A stretch of DNA of 64,000 nucleotides from Cupriavidus taiwanensis (GTDB taxonomy: Bacteria > Pseudomonadota > Gammaproteobacteria > Burkholderiales > Burkholderiaceae), in the NCBI RefSeq assembly GCF_900250075.1, contig NZ_LT977071.1:1-64000 (forward strand), given 5' to 3'. Positions 53,539 through 62,674 of the stretch are shown in pieces. The number at the start of each line of letters is the position of its first letter. Positions within the stretch are counted from its first letter, which is position 1. A program made the position numbers and the translations under genes. Under the pieces are notes generated by a model. It saw only the letters and a list, made by a program, of their open reading frames with translations. It ran no database searches and was not told the DNA's origin.

Positions 53539-54699
53539 ATGGGCGAACACCCGACAACAGACGAGGACTTCCATCGTCTGGTCGACTCCATCTATGAGTC
53601 CGCGCTGGATGTCGCGGCCATGCCCGCCGCCCTCGATCTCTTTTCACGATACACCTGCACCGTCAGCCCCCGCTACCTGATCTGGGACAAGCTGGCCGGC
53701 CATGCCCGGCTGGGCGTGACCCCGCACGGCTGCTTCACCACAGGGGCCACCCTGCCGGACTGCCTGCCCGGACCGCTCGACTGGTCTGGCCACGGCGCCG
53801 GCCACGCCCCGCTGGACGCCGCCCCGCTGTGCTGCGCCGGCGCCGCGGCCGCGGCGCCGGCGCTGGCCTGCAGCGAGCTGGAACAGGGCATCCGGCTGGT
53901 CGAGAACGCCGAAGTCTGCGTGCTGATGAGCGGCACCAACGCAGGCAGCATCAGCGCGGGCCAGCGCGAGCGGCGCCTGTCCCACGTCATGCCGCACTGG
54001 GTGCGCGCCGCGCGCATGCAGCAGCGCAACTTTGAACTGAGCGGGCTGGCCAGCCTGGGCCTGGCCGGGCTCGACACCCTGGACTTCGGCGTGATGGTGC
54101 TGCAGGCCGACCTGCGCGTGCGCTATGCCAACAGCTGGGCCGAAGCGCTGGTGCAGGCCGACAGCTACCTGTCGCTGCAGGACGGCGTGCTGCGCGCCCA
54201 CAGCGACACGCTGCAGGCGGTGCTGCGCAAGCTGCTCGACGGCGCCATGCGCGGCCGCGGCGCCGACGCCGCGTCCGGCTCGTGGATGCATATCACCTCG
54301 GGCGGGCAGCCAGTGCCGATCATCGTCACGCCGCTGGTGTCGCGCCAGCCGGTGGAGGGCCCCTGGCAGCTGCCGGCGGCGATGCTGCTGCTGGGCAATT
54401 CCGAATCGCGGTCCGTGCTGGATGCCGGCGTGCTGACCTCGCTGTTCGGGCTGTCGCGCAAGGAAAGCATCATTGCCATCCGGCTGGCCGCCGGCGAAAC
54501 CCTCAACGAGATTGCCGAGCGCGAGTTCCTCTCGCCCCATACCGTGCGCGTGCATATCCGCGACACGCTGCGCAAGACCGGCACGCATCGCCAGTCCGAA
54601 CTGGTGCGGCTGCTGCACCTGTTGCCCGGCGTGAACCTGGAGCGCGCCGGCGTGACTTCCGCGGTGCGGCCGCGCGCCCCGCGCCCACGCGCCGCCTGA
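53539..54699 (+). CDS. LuxR family regulator with PAS-like sensing region
   Basis: A 386-residue protein. The N-terminal 300 residues have no clear named domain; LDFGVMVLQADLRVRYANSW (about 178) is PAS-like. The C-terminal 65 residues are a LuxR helix-turn-helix: GLSRKESIIAIRLAAGETLN, then SPHTVRVHIRDTLRKTGTHRQ. There is no autoinducer-binding or receiver domain. The ATG at 53539 follows GGGGGGAT. A hairpin GCCGCC-TGA-GGCGGC spans the stop codon and separates it from the convergent LysR gene. No target gene is obvious. Confidence 0.88.
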   Translation: MGEHPTTDEDFHRLVDSIYESALDVAAMPAALDLFSRYTCTVSPRYLIWDKLAGHARLGVTPHGCFTTGATLPDCLPGPLDWSGHGAGHAPLDAAPLCCAGAAAAAPALACSELEQGIRLVENAEVCVLMSGTNAGSISAGQRERRLSHVMPHWVRAARMQQRNFELSGLASLGLAGLDTLDFGVMVLQADLRVRYANSWAEALVQADSYLSLQDGVLRAHSDTLQAVLRKLLDGAMRGRGADAASGSWMHITSGGQPVPIIVTPLVSRQPVEGPWQLPAAMLLLGNSESRSVLDAGVLTSLFGLSRKESIIAIRLAAGETLNEIAEREFLSPHTVRVHIRDTLRKTGTHRQSELVRLLHLLPGVNLERAGVTSAVRPRAPRPRAA

Positions 54700-54716
54700 G
54701 GCGGCGCCCCGCTGCA

Positions 54717-55607
54717 CTACCTCACCGCGGCCTGCGCCGCCGCGAGGAAGCGTTGCACCTGGCGGTCGCCGTCATCGGGCCGCGCCGCCAGCGCAATGCC
54801 GATGCGGCCCGCCGGACGCGGGCTCGACAACGGCAGGAAGCGCACGCGCTGGTTGGCGTAGCGCGCCGCCACGCTGGGCACCAGCGCCACGCCCAACCCG
54901 CTTTCCACCAGGCTGACCTGGGTCTGAACCTGCACCGCCTCCTGCGTGACGCGCGGCACGAAGCCCGCCTGCTGGCACAGCATCATCGCCACCGCATGCA
55001 GGTTCGGCACCTGCGCCGCCGGGTACATGATGAAGGGCTGGTCGGCCAGCGCGCGCAGCGCGATCGCGTCGGCGCGCGCCAGCGGGCTGTCAGCCGGCAC
55101 GGCGGCGACGAAGACATCGTTCTCCAGCGGCGTGAGCACATAGCCGCCGCTGCTCAGGATCGGAAAGCGCACCAGCCCGGCATCGATCTGGTGCTTTTCC
55201 AGCCGGTCGAGGATCGCGGCGGTGGTGGATTCGTGCAGGATCAGCTCGATGCCGGGATGCGCGGCGCGGAATGCCGGGATCAGCTTGGGCAGCAGCGCAT
55301 AGGTGGCCGAGCCGATAAAGCCGATGCGCAATGCGCCGCGCTCACCCTGCCCCGCCGCCATTGCCGCGGCGCGCGCCTGCTGCGCGTGGAACAGCGCCCG
55401 GCGCGCGTCATGCAGCGCGGCCTCGCCCGCCTGCGTCAGCCGCACCCCGCGCGAGGTGCGCACGAACAGCGCCGTGCCGAGCTGTTCCTCGAGCTTGCGG
55501 ATCGAAATCGAAAGGGGCGGCTGCGCCATGTGCAGCCGCTCGGCGGCGCGGTGGAAATTGCCGGTCTCGGCCAGGGCGACGAACTGCTGCAGTTGGCGCA
55601 GGTCCAT
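54717..55607 (-). CDS. LysR-type transcriptional regulator
   Basis: A 296-residue LysR protein. MDLRQLQQFVALAETGNFHR starts the winged helix (recognition part MAQPPLSISIRKLEEQLGT), and the effector domain includes GALRIGFIGSATYALLPKLI and LVESGLGVALVPSVAARY. It belongs to the CatR/BenM/CbnR-like group. It is divergent from a CaiB/MaoC/acyl-CoA dehydrogenase operon, with a 105-bp region holding a T-N11-A motif. It probably activates that operon with a CoA-pathway intermediate as co-inducer. Confidence 0.93.
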   Translation of the reverse strand: MDLRQLQQFVALAETGNFHRAAERLHMAQPPLSISIRKLEEQLGTALFVRTSRGVRLTQAGEAALHDARRALFHAQQARAAAMAAGQGERGALRIGFIGSATYALLPKLIPAFRAAHPGIELILHESTTAAILDRLEKHQIDAGLVRFPILSSGGYVLTPLENDVFVAAVPADSPLARADAIALRALADQPFIMYPAAQVPNLHAVAMMLCQQAGFVPRVTQEAVQVQTQVSLVESGLGVALVPSVAARYANQRVRFLPLSSPRPAGRIGIALAARPDDGDRQVQRFLAAAQAAVR

Positions 55608-55615
55608 GGTCTGCA

Positions 55616-55630
55616 ATATCCAGAAGATAT
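55616..55630. promoter_or_regulatory. ATATC-CAGAA-GATAT, LysR box (T-N11-A)
   Basis: A perfect 5-bp dyad with the T-N11-A spacing typical of LysR recognition sites, nine bases upstream of the LysR gene start and 83 bp before the CaiB ATG. A second palindrome, CTAATATTAG, at 55645-55654 could be the activation site. Together they match the two-site layout of LysR-controlled divergent promoters. Confidence 0.55.
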
Positions 55631-55712
55631 CGATTGCTAAAAAACTAATATTAGACCAGCCGGTCCGCGCTGATCTACCCTGTGGCCCACAGTAAAAAAG
55701 ACCGGAGACACT

Positions 55713-56936
55713 ATGCTGCCGCTTGCAGGCATCCGCGTGGTCGACCTGTCCACGGTGGTGATGGGGCCGTATGCCAGCCAGTGGCTGGCCGACCTGGGCG
55801 CCGACGTGCTCAAGGTCGAGCCGCCCGAGGGCGATTCCACGCGCCGCACCGGGCCCGCCGCCGAACCCGGCATGGCGGCGATCTTCCTGGGGGTCAATCG
55901 GGGCAAGCGCAGCGTGGTGCTGGACCTGAAGCAGCCGGCGGCACAGGCGGCGCTGGCGCGCGTGCTGGACCGCGCCGACGTGCTGATGCACAGCATGCGC
56001 CCGCAGAAGCTGGCGGCGCTCGGGCTGGATCCCGACACGGTGCGGGCGCGGCATCCGGACCTGGTCTTCGTCAGCCTGCTCGGCTTTGCCGAGGACGGCC
56101 CCTATGGCGGCCGGCCGGCCTACGACGACATCATCCAGGGCCTGTCCGGCAATGCCGCGCTGATGGCGGCGCAGACCGGCGACAGCCGCTACTTCCCGAC
56201 CATTGCCGCGGACAAGACCAGCGGGCTGGTGGTGGCGCTGTCGGTGTGCGCGGCGCTGGCCGGCCGCGCCCGGCGCCAGGCCGGCGGCGGCAGCGGGCAT
56301 GGCACGCTGGTCGAGGTGCCGATGTTCGAATCGATGGTGGCGTTCAACCTGGTCGAGCACTTCTACGGCCGGCATTTCGACCCGCCGCGCGGCCCGAGCG
56401 GTTATCCGCGCGTGCTGGCGCCGTTGCGCCGCCCGTACCGCAGCGCCGACGGCCATGTCTGCATGATGCCGTACACCGATGCGCACTGGCGCGACTTCTT
56501 CCACGCCGCCGGCCGTCCGGAGCTGGCCGCCGATGCGCGCTTTGCCGACATCGCCGCCCGCACCGAGCATATCGAGACCCTGTACGAACTGACCGGCGAG
56601 ATCGTGCAGGCGCACAGCACCGCGCACTGGGTGGGCTTGTGCGAACGCCTGCAGATCCCGGTGGCGCGCATCAATACGCTCGACGACCTGCCCCAGGATC
56701 CGCACCTGGCCGCCACCGGCTTTTTCGAGACCGCCGACGATCCGGCCATGGGCAAGCTCCGCTTTCCCGGCGCGCCGGTGCGTTTCGACGGCCAGCGCGC
56801 ACCGCTGGCGGTGCCGCCGCGGCTGGGCGAACACACCCACGCGGTGCTGGCCGAGGCCGGGCTCGGCACCGAGCAGATCGCGCAACTGCAACAGAGCGGC
56901 GCGGCGCGCTGCGCCCCCGCCACGGAGACACCATGA
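55713..56936 (+). CDS. CaiB/BaiF family CoA transferase (class III)
   Basis: A 407-residue class III CoA transferase. GIRVVDLSTVVMGPYASQWLADLGADVLKVEPPEGDSTR is the N-terminal signature and carries the CoA-binding region. The catalytic aspartate of the family (Asp169 in E. coli FRC) should lie near residue 165-175, in the segment with TGDSRYFPTIAADKTSG. The length is normal. It would move CoA from a donor acyl-CoA to the pathway acid. It overlaps the MaoC gene by 4 bp (ATGA), indicating translational coupling. Confidence 0.93.
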   Translation: MLPLAGIRVVDLSTVVMGPYASQWLADLGADVLKVEPPEGDSTRRTGPAAEPGMAAIFLGVNRGKRSVVLDLKQPAAQAALARVLDRADVLMHSMRPQKLAALGLDPDTVRARHPDLVFVSLLGFAEDGPYGGRPAYDDIIQGLSGNAALMAAQTGDSRYFPTIAADKTSGLVVALSVCAALAGRARRQAGGGSGHGTLVEVPMFESMVAFNLVEHFYGRHFDPPRGPSGYPRVLAPLRRPYRSADGHVCMMPYTDAHWRDFFHAAGRPELAADARFADIAARTEHIETLYELTGEIVQAHSTAHWVGLCERLQIPVARINTLDDLPQDPHLAATGFFETADDPAMGKLRFPGAPVRFDGQRAPLAVPPRLGEHTHAVLAEAGLGTEQIAQLQQSGAARCAPATETP

Positions 56937-57394
56937 CGCATGCAGAACTGCCCCGCCTGGGCCAGGGCTTCTACTGGCAAGACCTGCACGAGGGCCAGGC
57001 CTTCCGCACCTTCTCCCGCACCGTGACCGAGACCGACCTGGTCAACTTCATCTCGGTCACCGGCATGGTCGAGGCCATCTTTATCGAAGTCGGCTACGAC
57101 GGCGGCGCGATCCAGGGCCGGCCGGTGCCGGCAGCGCTGACCTATACGCTGATCGAAGGCTTCATCCTGCAGACCATGATCCAGGGCACCGGGCTGGCGA
57201 TGCTGGAGCTGACGCAGCAGATCCACGGCCCGGTGCTGGTCGGCGACACCATCCACGCCACCGTGACCGTGACCGGCATCCGCCCGACCTCGCGCAGCGG
57301 CCGCGCCGTAGTGGATTCGCGCATCGAGGTGTTCAACCAGCGCGGCGAACTGGTGATGACCTATACCGCGCGCCGGCTGCTGGCAGGTCGGTGA
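56933..57394 (+). CDS. MaoC-like hotdog dehydratase family protein
   Basis: A 153-residue single-hotdog protein. In the normal active-site helix the sequence reads TDLVNFISVTGMVEAIFIEV, where (R)-specific enoyl-CoA hydratases have an Asp-x4-His motif. Neither residue is present at the expected positions, so classical hydratase activity is doubtful. GRPVPAALTYTLIEGFI and LTQQIHGPVLVGDTIHATVTVTGIRPT match the fold. It is coupled to the CoA transferase gene and followed by two acyl-CoA dehydrogenase genes. It may be a binding or non-classical hydratase subunit. Confidence 0.85.
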   Translation: MTHAELPRLGQGFYWQDLHEGQAFRTFSRTVTETDLVNFISVTGMVEAIFIEVGYDGGAIQGRPVPAALTYTLIEGFILQTMIQGTGLAMLELTQQIHGPVLVGDTIHATVTVTGIRPTSRSGRAVVDSRIEVFNQRGELVMTYTARRLLAGR

Positions 57395-57449
57395 CGCTGC
57401 GCGGAATCCAAAGCACGCCCTCTGCCATATCAAGCGACAGGACTCAAAC

Positions 57450-58610
57450 GTGACCGCATTGCTCTCCACCTTCAGCCTTACCACCTTGCCACCCCACGCC
57501 GCGGCATTCCGCGCCGAGGTGCGGGCCTTCCTGGACCAGCACCTGCCGGCACTGCCGCCGGAAACGCGGGCGCGCTCGTGGATGGGCTTCGATGCCGGCT
57601 TCAGCCGGGCGCTGGCCGCGCGCGGCTGGGTCGGCATCACGCTGCCGGCGCAGTACGGCGGCGCGGGGCTGGACCCGTTCTCGCGCTTCGTGCTGGTGGA
57701 GGAACTGCTGGCCTGCGGCGCGCCGGTGTCGGCGCACTGGATCGCCGACCGCCAGAGCGGCCCGCTGATCCTGCGCTACGGCGACGACGCGCAGAAGGCC
57801 CGCTACCTGCCGGCGATCAGCCGCGGCGAGGCCTTTTTCTGCATCGGCATGAGCGAGCCCAATTCCGGCTCGGACCTGGCCAGCGTGGCCACGCGCGCGG
57901 TGCGCCAGCCTGATGGCGGCTGGCGCCTGAACGGGCGCAAGATCTGGACCACCAACGCCGACCGCTGCCACTTCATGATCGCGCTGGTGCGCACCTCGGG
58001 CACGCCGCAGGACCGGCAGGCCGGGCTGTCGCAGTTCATCGTCGACCTGCACGCGCCGGGCGTCACGGTGCGGCCGATCCGCGACCTGACCGGCGATGCG
58101 CACTTCTCGGAAGTGAGCTTCGACGACGTGGCGCTGGCGCCGGATGCGCTGGTCGGCAACGAGGGCAGCGGCTGGGAGCAGGTTAACGCCGAGCTGGCGT
58201 TCGAGCGCAGCGGGCCGGAGCGGCTGTACTCCAGCGTGGTGCTGCTCGACACCTGGCTCGACGCCCTGCGCCGGCTGCCGCCCGCGCGGCGCGACACCGT
58301 CACCGCGGGCCGCCTTGCCGGCCACCTGGCGGTGCTGCGCGCAATGTCGCTGGCGGTCACGGCGCGGCTGGCCGCGGGCGAAAGCCCGGTGGTGGAGGCG
58401 GCGCTGGTGAAGGACCTGGGCACCACCTTCGAGCAGTCGGTGCCGGCCCTGGTCGAAGCCGCGCTTGGCGACGAACCGGCACTCGCTGCCGATGGAGCGC
58501 TGTACCGCACCCTGGCCTATGTGACGCAGATCGCGCCGTCGTATTCGCTGCGCGGCGGCACCCGCGAAATCCTGCGCGGCATGATCGCGCGCGGGCTGGG
58601 CCTGCGCTGA
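57450..58610 (+). CDS. Acyl-CoA dehydrogenase, larger partner subunit
   Basis: A 386-residue acyl-CoA dehydrogenase. FAD/substrate motifs are IGMSEPNSGSDLASVATRAV (about 130) and LNGRKIWTTNADRCHFM. The C-terminal loop YSLRGGTREILRGMIA has no glutamate at the MCAD Glu376 position, as in heteromeric enzymes. A GTG start at 57450 is used because the family begins there; AGG at 57440 is a weak ribosome site. It is followed 38 bp later by a smaller partner. Together they resemble the pair at 16267-18695. Confidence 0.92.
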   Translation: MTALLSTFSLTTLPPHAAAFRAEVRAFLDQHLPALPPETRARSWMGFDAGFSRALAARGWVGITLPAQYGGAGLDPFSRFVLVEELLACGAPVSAHWIADRQSGPLILRYGDDAQKARYLPAISRGEAFFCIGMSEPNSGSDLASVATRAVRQPDGGWRLNGRKIWTTNADRCHFMIALVRTSGTPQDRQAGLSQFIVDLHAPGVTVRPIRDLTGDAHFSEVSFDDVALAPDALVGNEGSGWEQVNAELAFERSGPERLYSSVVLLDTWLDALRRLPPARRDTVTAGRLAGHLAVLRAMSLAVTARLAAGESPVVEAALVKDLGTTFEQSVPALVEAALGDEPALAADGALYRTLAYVTQIAPSYSLRGGTREILRGMIARGLGLR

Positions 58611-58648
58611 TCCAGCCGCGCCGACCGCCATCCTGAACGAGATTGCCC

Positions 58649-59659
58649 ATGCATAACGCCTACTCCGATGCCCTCGACGCGCTGCTGCGCGACTGCTGCG
58701 CTCCCGCCACGGTGCGCGCGCTGGAACAGCAGGCCATTCCGCAGCCGCTATGGCAGCCGCTATGGCAAGCGCTGCAAGGCAGCGGCTTCGCCGACTGCCT
58801 GTTGCCCGAATCCGCCGGCGGCGCCGCGCTGGCGCTGCGCGAACTTGCGCCGGTGCTGTTCGTCACCGGCCGCCACGCCCTGCCGCTGCCGCTGGCGCAG
58901 ACCATCTTTGCGCGCGCGCTGCTGCATGCCAACGGCGTCGCGCTGCCACACGGCCCGATCGCGCTGGCAAGCTTCGACGACGGCGCCGCCGCCACGCTGG
59001 TGGCGGACGCCCGCCATGCGCAGTGGTTGCTGCTTCAGGACGGCGAGCGCTGCCTGCTGCTGCCGGCCGCGGCGGCGCGCGCCGAGGCCACCGGCGCCCA
59101 CGGCGACCTGACGGTGCGCGTGCCGCGCCCCGACACCGCCGCGCCCGCGGCATTCCAGTTGCCGGCCGGCACCGTGCGCACGCTGGGCGCCTGCCTGCAT
59201 GCGGCGCAGCTGGCCGGCGCGCTGTCGCAAGTGCTCGACCTGACGCTGCAGTACGCCAACGACCGCCAGCAGTTCGGCCGCGCCATCGGCAAGTTCCAGG
59301 CGATCCAGCATCAGGTCAGCGAGATGGCCGAGCATGTCGCCGCGGCGCGAGTGGCGGCGCAACTGGCCTGCGACAGCGACGGCGCCACGCCCGCCCCGCT
59401 GCGCGCGGCAATCGGCAAGCTGCGCGCCAGCGACGCGGTCACGCCGGTGGCCGCGATCGCGCACGCCGTGCATGGCGCGATCGGCATTACCGAGGAATAT
59501 GACCTGCAGCTCTATACGCGCCGGTTGCATGCGTGGCGCGTGGCGGACGGGTCGGAACGCTGGTGGAGCCGCGTGCTGGGCGAAGTAGCCTGTGCCAGCG
59601 ACGGCCGCAAGGCGGTGGAACTGGTGCGCGACTGGTGCGAGCCGGCGCCCGCCGCCTGA
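58649..59659 (+). CDS. Acyl-CoA dehydrogenase, smaller partner subunit
   Basis: A 336-residue protein of the acyl-CoA dehydrogenase fold. QLAGALSQVLDLTLQYANDRQQFGRAIGKFQAIQHQVSEMAEHV (about 188-235) is the helical C-terminal domain, and GAIGITEEYDLQLYTRRL lies near the end. The N-terminal part is short and lacks the usual FAD-contact motif, which suggests a non-catalytic partner to the preceding subunit. The ATG at 58649 is preferred over TTG at 58643. It is the last gene of the LysR-controlled operon. Confidence 0.9.
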   Translation: MHNAYSDALDALLRDCCAPATVRALEQQAIPQPLWQPLWQALQGSGFADCLLPESAGGAALALRELAPVLFVTGRHALPLPLAQTIFARALLHANGVALPHGPIALASFDDGAAATLVADARHAQWLLLQDGERCLLLPAAAARAEATGAHGDLTVRVPRPDTAAPAAFQLPAGTVRTLGACLHAAQLAGALSQVLDLTLQYANDRQQFGRAIGKFQAIQHQVSEMAEHVAAARVAAQLACDSDGATPAPLRAAIGKLRASDAVTPVAAIAHAVHGAIGITEEYDLQLYTRRLHAWRVADGSERWWSRVLGEVACASDGRKAVELVRDWCEPAPAA

Positions 59660-59696
59660 AGCGGCGGGGCCCCGGGGCGCCGCCTGCCGCTCAGGC
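59654..59696. terminator. Hairpin spanning both convergent stop codons
   Basis: GCCTGA (59654) pairs with TCAGGC (59691), and inner GCGGCG pairs with CGCCGC, giving a long stem over the stop codons of the acyl-CoA dehydrogenase gene and the convergent SpoVR gene. No U tract is present, so it may act as a bidirectional stop or RNA stabiliser rather than a classical terminator. Confidence 0.4.
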
Positions 59697-61244
59697 GGCC
59701 AGGCTTAGCCCGCTGCCATGCGGGCGACGGTGGCGGCGCTCAGGCTTGCATTCGTACTTCAGCTCGGTGCGGCCGTCTTCATAGGCCACCTCCAGCCGCA
59801 CGGTAAAGCCCCACAGCCGGGTCACGTGCCGCACCACTTCATCGAAGTTGTGCGCCAGCGGACGCCGGTCGTTCTGCAGGTGGCGCAATGTCAGCGAGCG
59901 GTCGCCGCCGACATCGACGTTGGTGACCTGGATATTGGGTTCCATGCTGGACAGGTCGTACTGCGCCGCCATCAGCTGGCGGATCGCGCGGTAGCCCTCG
60001 TCGTCGTGGATCGCGGTCACGCGCAGCTTGCCCTCGCGGTCATCGTCCAGCACGGAGAACAGCTTCAGCTCGCGGATCACGCGCGGCGACAGGAACTGCA
60101 GCAGGAAGCTCTCGTCCTTGAAGTTGCGCATGGCGAAGTCCAGCGTCTTGCGCCAGTCGGTGCCGGCGATCTCTGGCGCCCAGCGGTAGTCCTCGTCGGT
60201 CGGGCTCTCGCACATGCGGCGCAAATCCTGGAACATCAGGAAGCCCACCGTGTAGGGGTTCATGCCGCTGTAGTACGGGCTGTGGTACGGCGGCTGGTAG
60301 ATGACGTTGGTGTGCGCCTGCAGCAGCTCCATCATGAAGGCGTCGTTGACCAGCTTTTCCTCGTACAGCTGGTTGATGATGGTGTAATGCCAGAACGTGG
60401 CCCAGCCTTCGTTCATCACCTTGGTCTGGCGCTGCGGATAGAAATACTGCGCGATCTTGCGCACGATGCGCACGATCTCGCGCTGCCACGGCGCCAGCTT
60501 GGGGGCATTCTTTTCGATGAAATACAGCAGGTTCTCCTGCGGCTCGGGCGGGAACGGCACATCCGGCTCGGTCGTGTCGTCCTCGGACGCCAGCGCGTGC
60601 GGCCGGTGCTTGGGCAGCGTGCGCCACAGGTCGTTGACCTGCATCTGCAGGTAGTTCTCGCGGTCGGCCTGGCGCGCCTTTTCCTCGGTGATCGACAGCT
60701 TCTTGGGCCGCTTGTAGCGGTCCACGCCATAGTTCTGCAGCGCGTGGCAGGAGTCCAGCAGCAGTTCCACCTCCTGCTCGCCGTAGCGCTGCTCGCACTC
60801 GGCCACGTAGTTCTTGGCGAACAGCAGGTAGTCGACGATGGCGTCGGCGTTGGTCCAGGTGCGGAACAGGTAGTTGCCCTTGAAGAAGGAGTTGTGGCCG
60901 TAGCAGGCATGCGCGATCGTCAGCGCCTGCATCGGCATGGTGTTCTCCTCCATCAGGTAGGCGATGCAGGGATTGGAATTGATGACGATCTCGTACGCCA
61001 GCCCCATGTGGCCGCGCTGGTAGCTGCGCTCCGACGCCAGGAAGTGCTTGCCGTAGGACCAGTGGCTGTAGCCCACCGGCAGCCCCGCCGACGCATAGGC
61101 GTCGAGCATCTGCTCGGCGGTGATGATCTCGATCTGGTTGGGATAGGTATCCAGGCCGAATTCGCCGGCGATGCGGGAAATCTCGCGGTCATACCGGTTG
61201 ATCAGCTCGAAGGTCCATTCCGAACCCGTGGACAGATAAGCCAT
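59691..61244 (-). CDS. SpoVR family protein
   Basis: A 517-residue SpoVR/YcgB-type protein. It starts MAYLSTGSEWTFELINRYDR. YSHWSYGKHFLASERSYQRGHMGLAYEIVINSNPCIAYLMEENTM is the characteristic region (about 64-106). THACYGHN-type AHACYGHNSFFKGNYLFRTW and NEGWATFWHYTIINQLYEE (about 310) follow. In Enterobacteria ycgB is co-regulated with yeaGH. The ATG at 61244 follows GAAAGGGG; the upstream open frame has no family similarity. It lies 130 bp after the YeaH stop, on the same strand. The molecular role is not known. Confidence 0.95.
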   Translation of the reverse strand: MAYLSTGSEWTFELINRYDREISRIAGEFGLDTYPNQIEIITAEQMLDAYASAGLPVGYSHWSYGKHFLASERSYQRGHMGLAYEIVINSNPCIAYLMEENTMPMQALTIAHACYGHNSFFKGNYLFRTWTNADAIVDYLLFAKNYVAECEQRYGEQEVELLLDSCHALQNYGVDRYKRPKKLSITEEKARQADRENYLQMQVNDLWRTLPKHRPHALASEDDTTEPDVPFPPEPQENLLYFIEKNAPKLAPWQREIVRIVRKIAQYFYPQRQTKVMNEGWATFWHYTIINQLYEEKLVNDAFMMELLQAHTNVIYQPPYHSPYYSGMNPYTVGFLMFQDLRRMCESPTDEDYRWAPEIAGTDWRKTLDFAMRNFKDESFLLQFLSPRVIRELKLFSVLDDDREGKLRVTAIHDDEGYRAIRQLMAAQYDLSSMEPNIQVTNVDVGGDRSLTLRHLQNDRRPLAHNFDEVVRHVTRLWGFTVRLEVAYEDGRTELKYECKPERRHRRPHGSGLSLAA

Positions 61245-61374
61245 CGTCGCCCCTTTCGTCCGCGCAAGACAGGCAGGCCGGTGCTTGCGGCACGCGCGCG
61301 CCGCCAGGTCCCCTGTCTTGCCAATATTGCCCTTCTTCACCGCGGCTTGCCGGCAACCCGCCGGCCAGCACTGA

Positions 61375-62637
61375 TTATGCCGCGCGTTTCTGGAACAGGT
61401 CGTGCAGCACCGGGTAGATTTCGTCCGCGCCGATGATGCGCTGCATCGCAAAGTGATCGAACTGGCTCTTCACCGTCAGATACTCTTCCCAGAGGTTCTG
61501 CGGCTCTTCCGACGCTACCTCCACATACGCGTAATACTGCACCAGCGGCAGGATCGACTCGCGCAGCAGCCGCCCGCACAGCTCGGAATCGCCGGCCCAG
61601 TTATCCCCGTCCGAGGCCTGCGCGCAATAGATGTTCCACTGGCTGGGCGGATAGCGGTCGTGGATGACCTCCACCATCAGCTTCAGCGCGCTCGACACGA
61701 CGGTTCCGCCGGACTCGCGCGAGTGGAAGAAATCTTCCTCTTCGACTTCCTTCGCCACGGTGTGATGGCGGATAAACACCACGTCGATGCGCTCGTAGTT
61801 GCGCTTCAGGAACAGGTACAGCAGCATGAAGAAGCGCTTGGCCAGGTCCTTGCGGCTCTCGTCCATCGAGCCGGACACGTCCATCAGGCAGAACATCACC
61901 GCCTGGGCCTGCGGGCGCTTCTTCAGCACGCGGTTGTTGTAGCGCAGGTCGAGCTTCTCGATAAAGGGAACGCGATCGATGCAGGCGCGCAGGTGCCGCA
62001 TCTTCTCCATCAGCTCGAGCGTGCCTTCGGCATACGGTCCGTCCTGCTCCAGTGCCTCGGCATAGGCCAGCTCAAGCTGGCGCAGGCGCTTCTGGTAAGG
62101 GCTGGACAAGGCGATACGCCGCCCCAGCGAACTGCGCATGGTGCGCAGGATCGACAGGTTGGACGGGGTGCCGTCGATGGAATAGCCGGCGCGCACCTTG
62201 CGCACCTCGGCAATCTTGGCGAGGTGGCGCTTGGCCAGGTCCGGCAGCGCCATGTCCTCGAAGAAGAAATTGAGGAAGTCCTCGCGCGACAGCGTGAAGA
62301 CGAAATCGTCCTCGCCCTCGCCGCTGTCGCTGGCCCGCGAACCGGTCCCGCCGCCGCCCTGCTGCTGGCGGTCGAAGGAATCGCCCTTGACGAACTTCTT
62401 GTTGCCAGGGTGAATCCACTCGCGCCGCCCGCCCGGGCCGTGGTGGAAGATCGGTTCGCTGATGTCCTTGACCGGAATGGACACCTGCCCGCTCTGCTCG
62501 ATGTCCATGATCTTCCGGCCGGACACCGCCTTTGCCACCGCTTGCCGGATCTGCTCGCGGTAGCGCTTGATGAAGCGTTGCTGGTTGACGGCACTCTTGT
62601 TGCCGCCGTTTTCGCGCCGATCGATGACCGTAGCCAT
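61375..62637 (-). CDS. YeaH/YhbH family protein (DUF444)
   Basis: A 420-residue protein. MATVIDRRENGGNKSAVNQQRFIKRYREQI starts the conserved N-terminal region. The central segment FCLMDVSGSMDESRKDLAKRF (about residue 250) is a von Willebrand A/MIDAS-type DxSxS motif that may bind a metal. Family members are encoded next to PrkA-type kinases and are required, with PrkA, for certain starvation responses in other bacteria. It lies 37 bp downstream of PrkA on the same strand and is probably co-transcribed with it. Confidence 0.95.
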   Translation of the reverse strand: MATVIDRRENGGNKSAVNQQRFIKRYREQIRQAVAKAVSGRKIMDIEQSGQVSIPVKDISEPIFHHGPGGRREWIHPGNKKFVKGDSFDRQQQGGGGTGSRASDSGEGEDDFVFTLSREDFLNFFFEDMALPDLAKRHLAKIAEVRKVRAGYSIDGTPSNLSILRTMRSSLGRRIALSSPYQKRLRQLELAYAEALEQDGPYAEGTLELMEKMRHLRACIDRVPFIEKLDLRYNNRVLKKRPQAQAVMFCLMDVSGSMDESRKDLAKRFFMLLYLFLKRNYERIDVVFIRHHTVAKEVEEEDFFHSRESGGTVVSSALKLMVEVIHDRYPPSQWNIYCAQASDGDNWAGDSELCGRLLRESILPLVQYYAYVEVASEEPQNLWEEYLTVKSQFDHFAMQRIIGADEIYPVLHDLFQKRAA

Positions 62638-62674
62638 ATGTTGCCCTCGTTGAGAGACCTGTTCCGCGGCGCCG

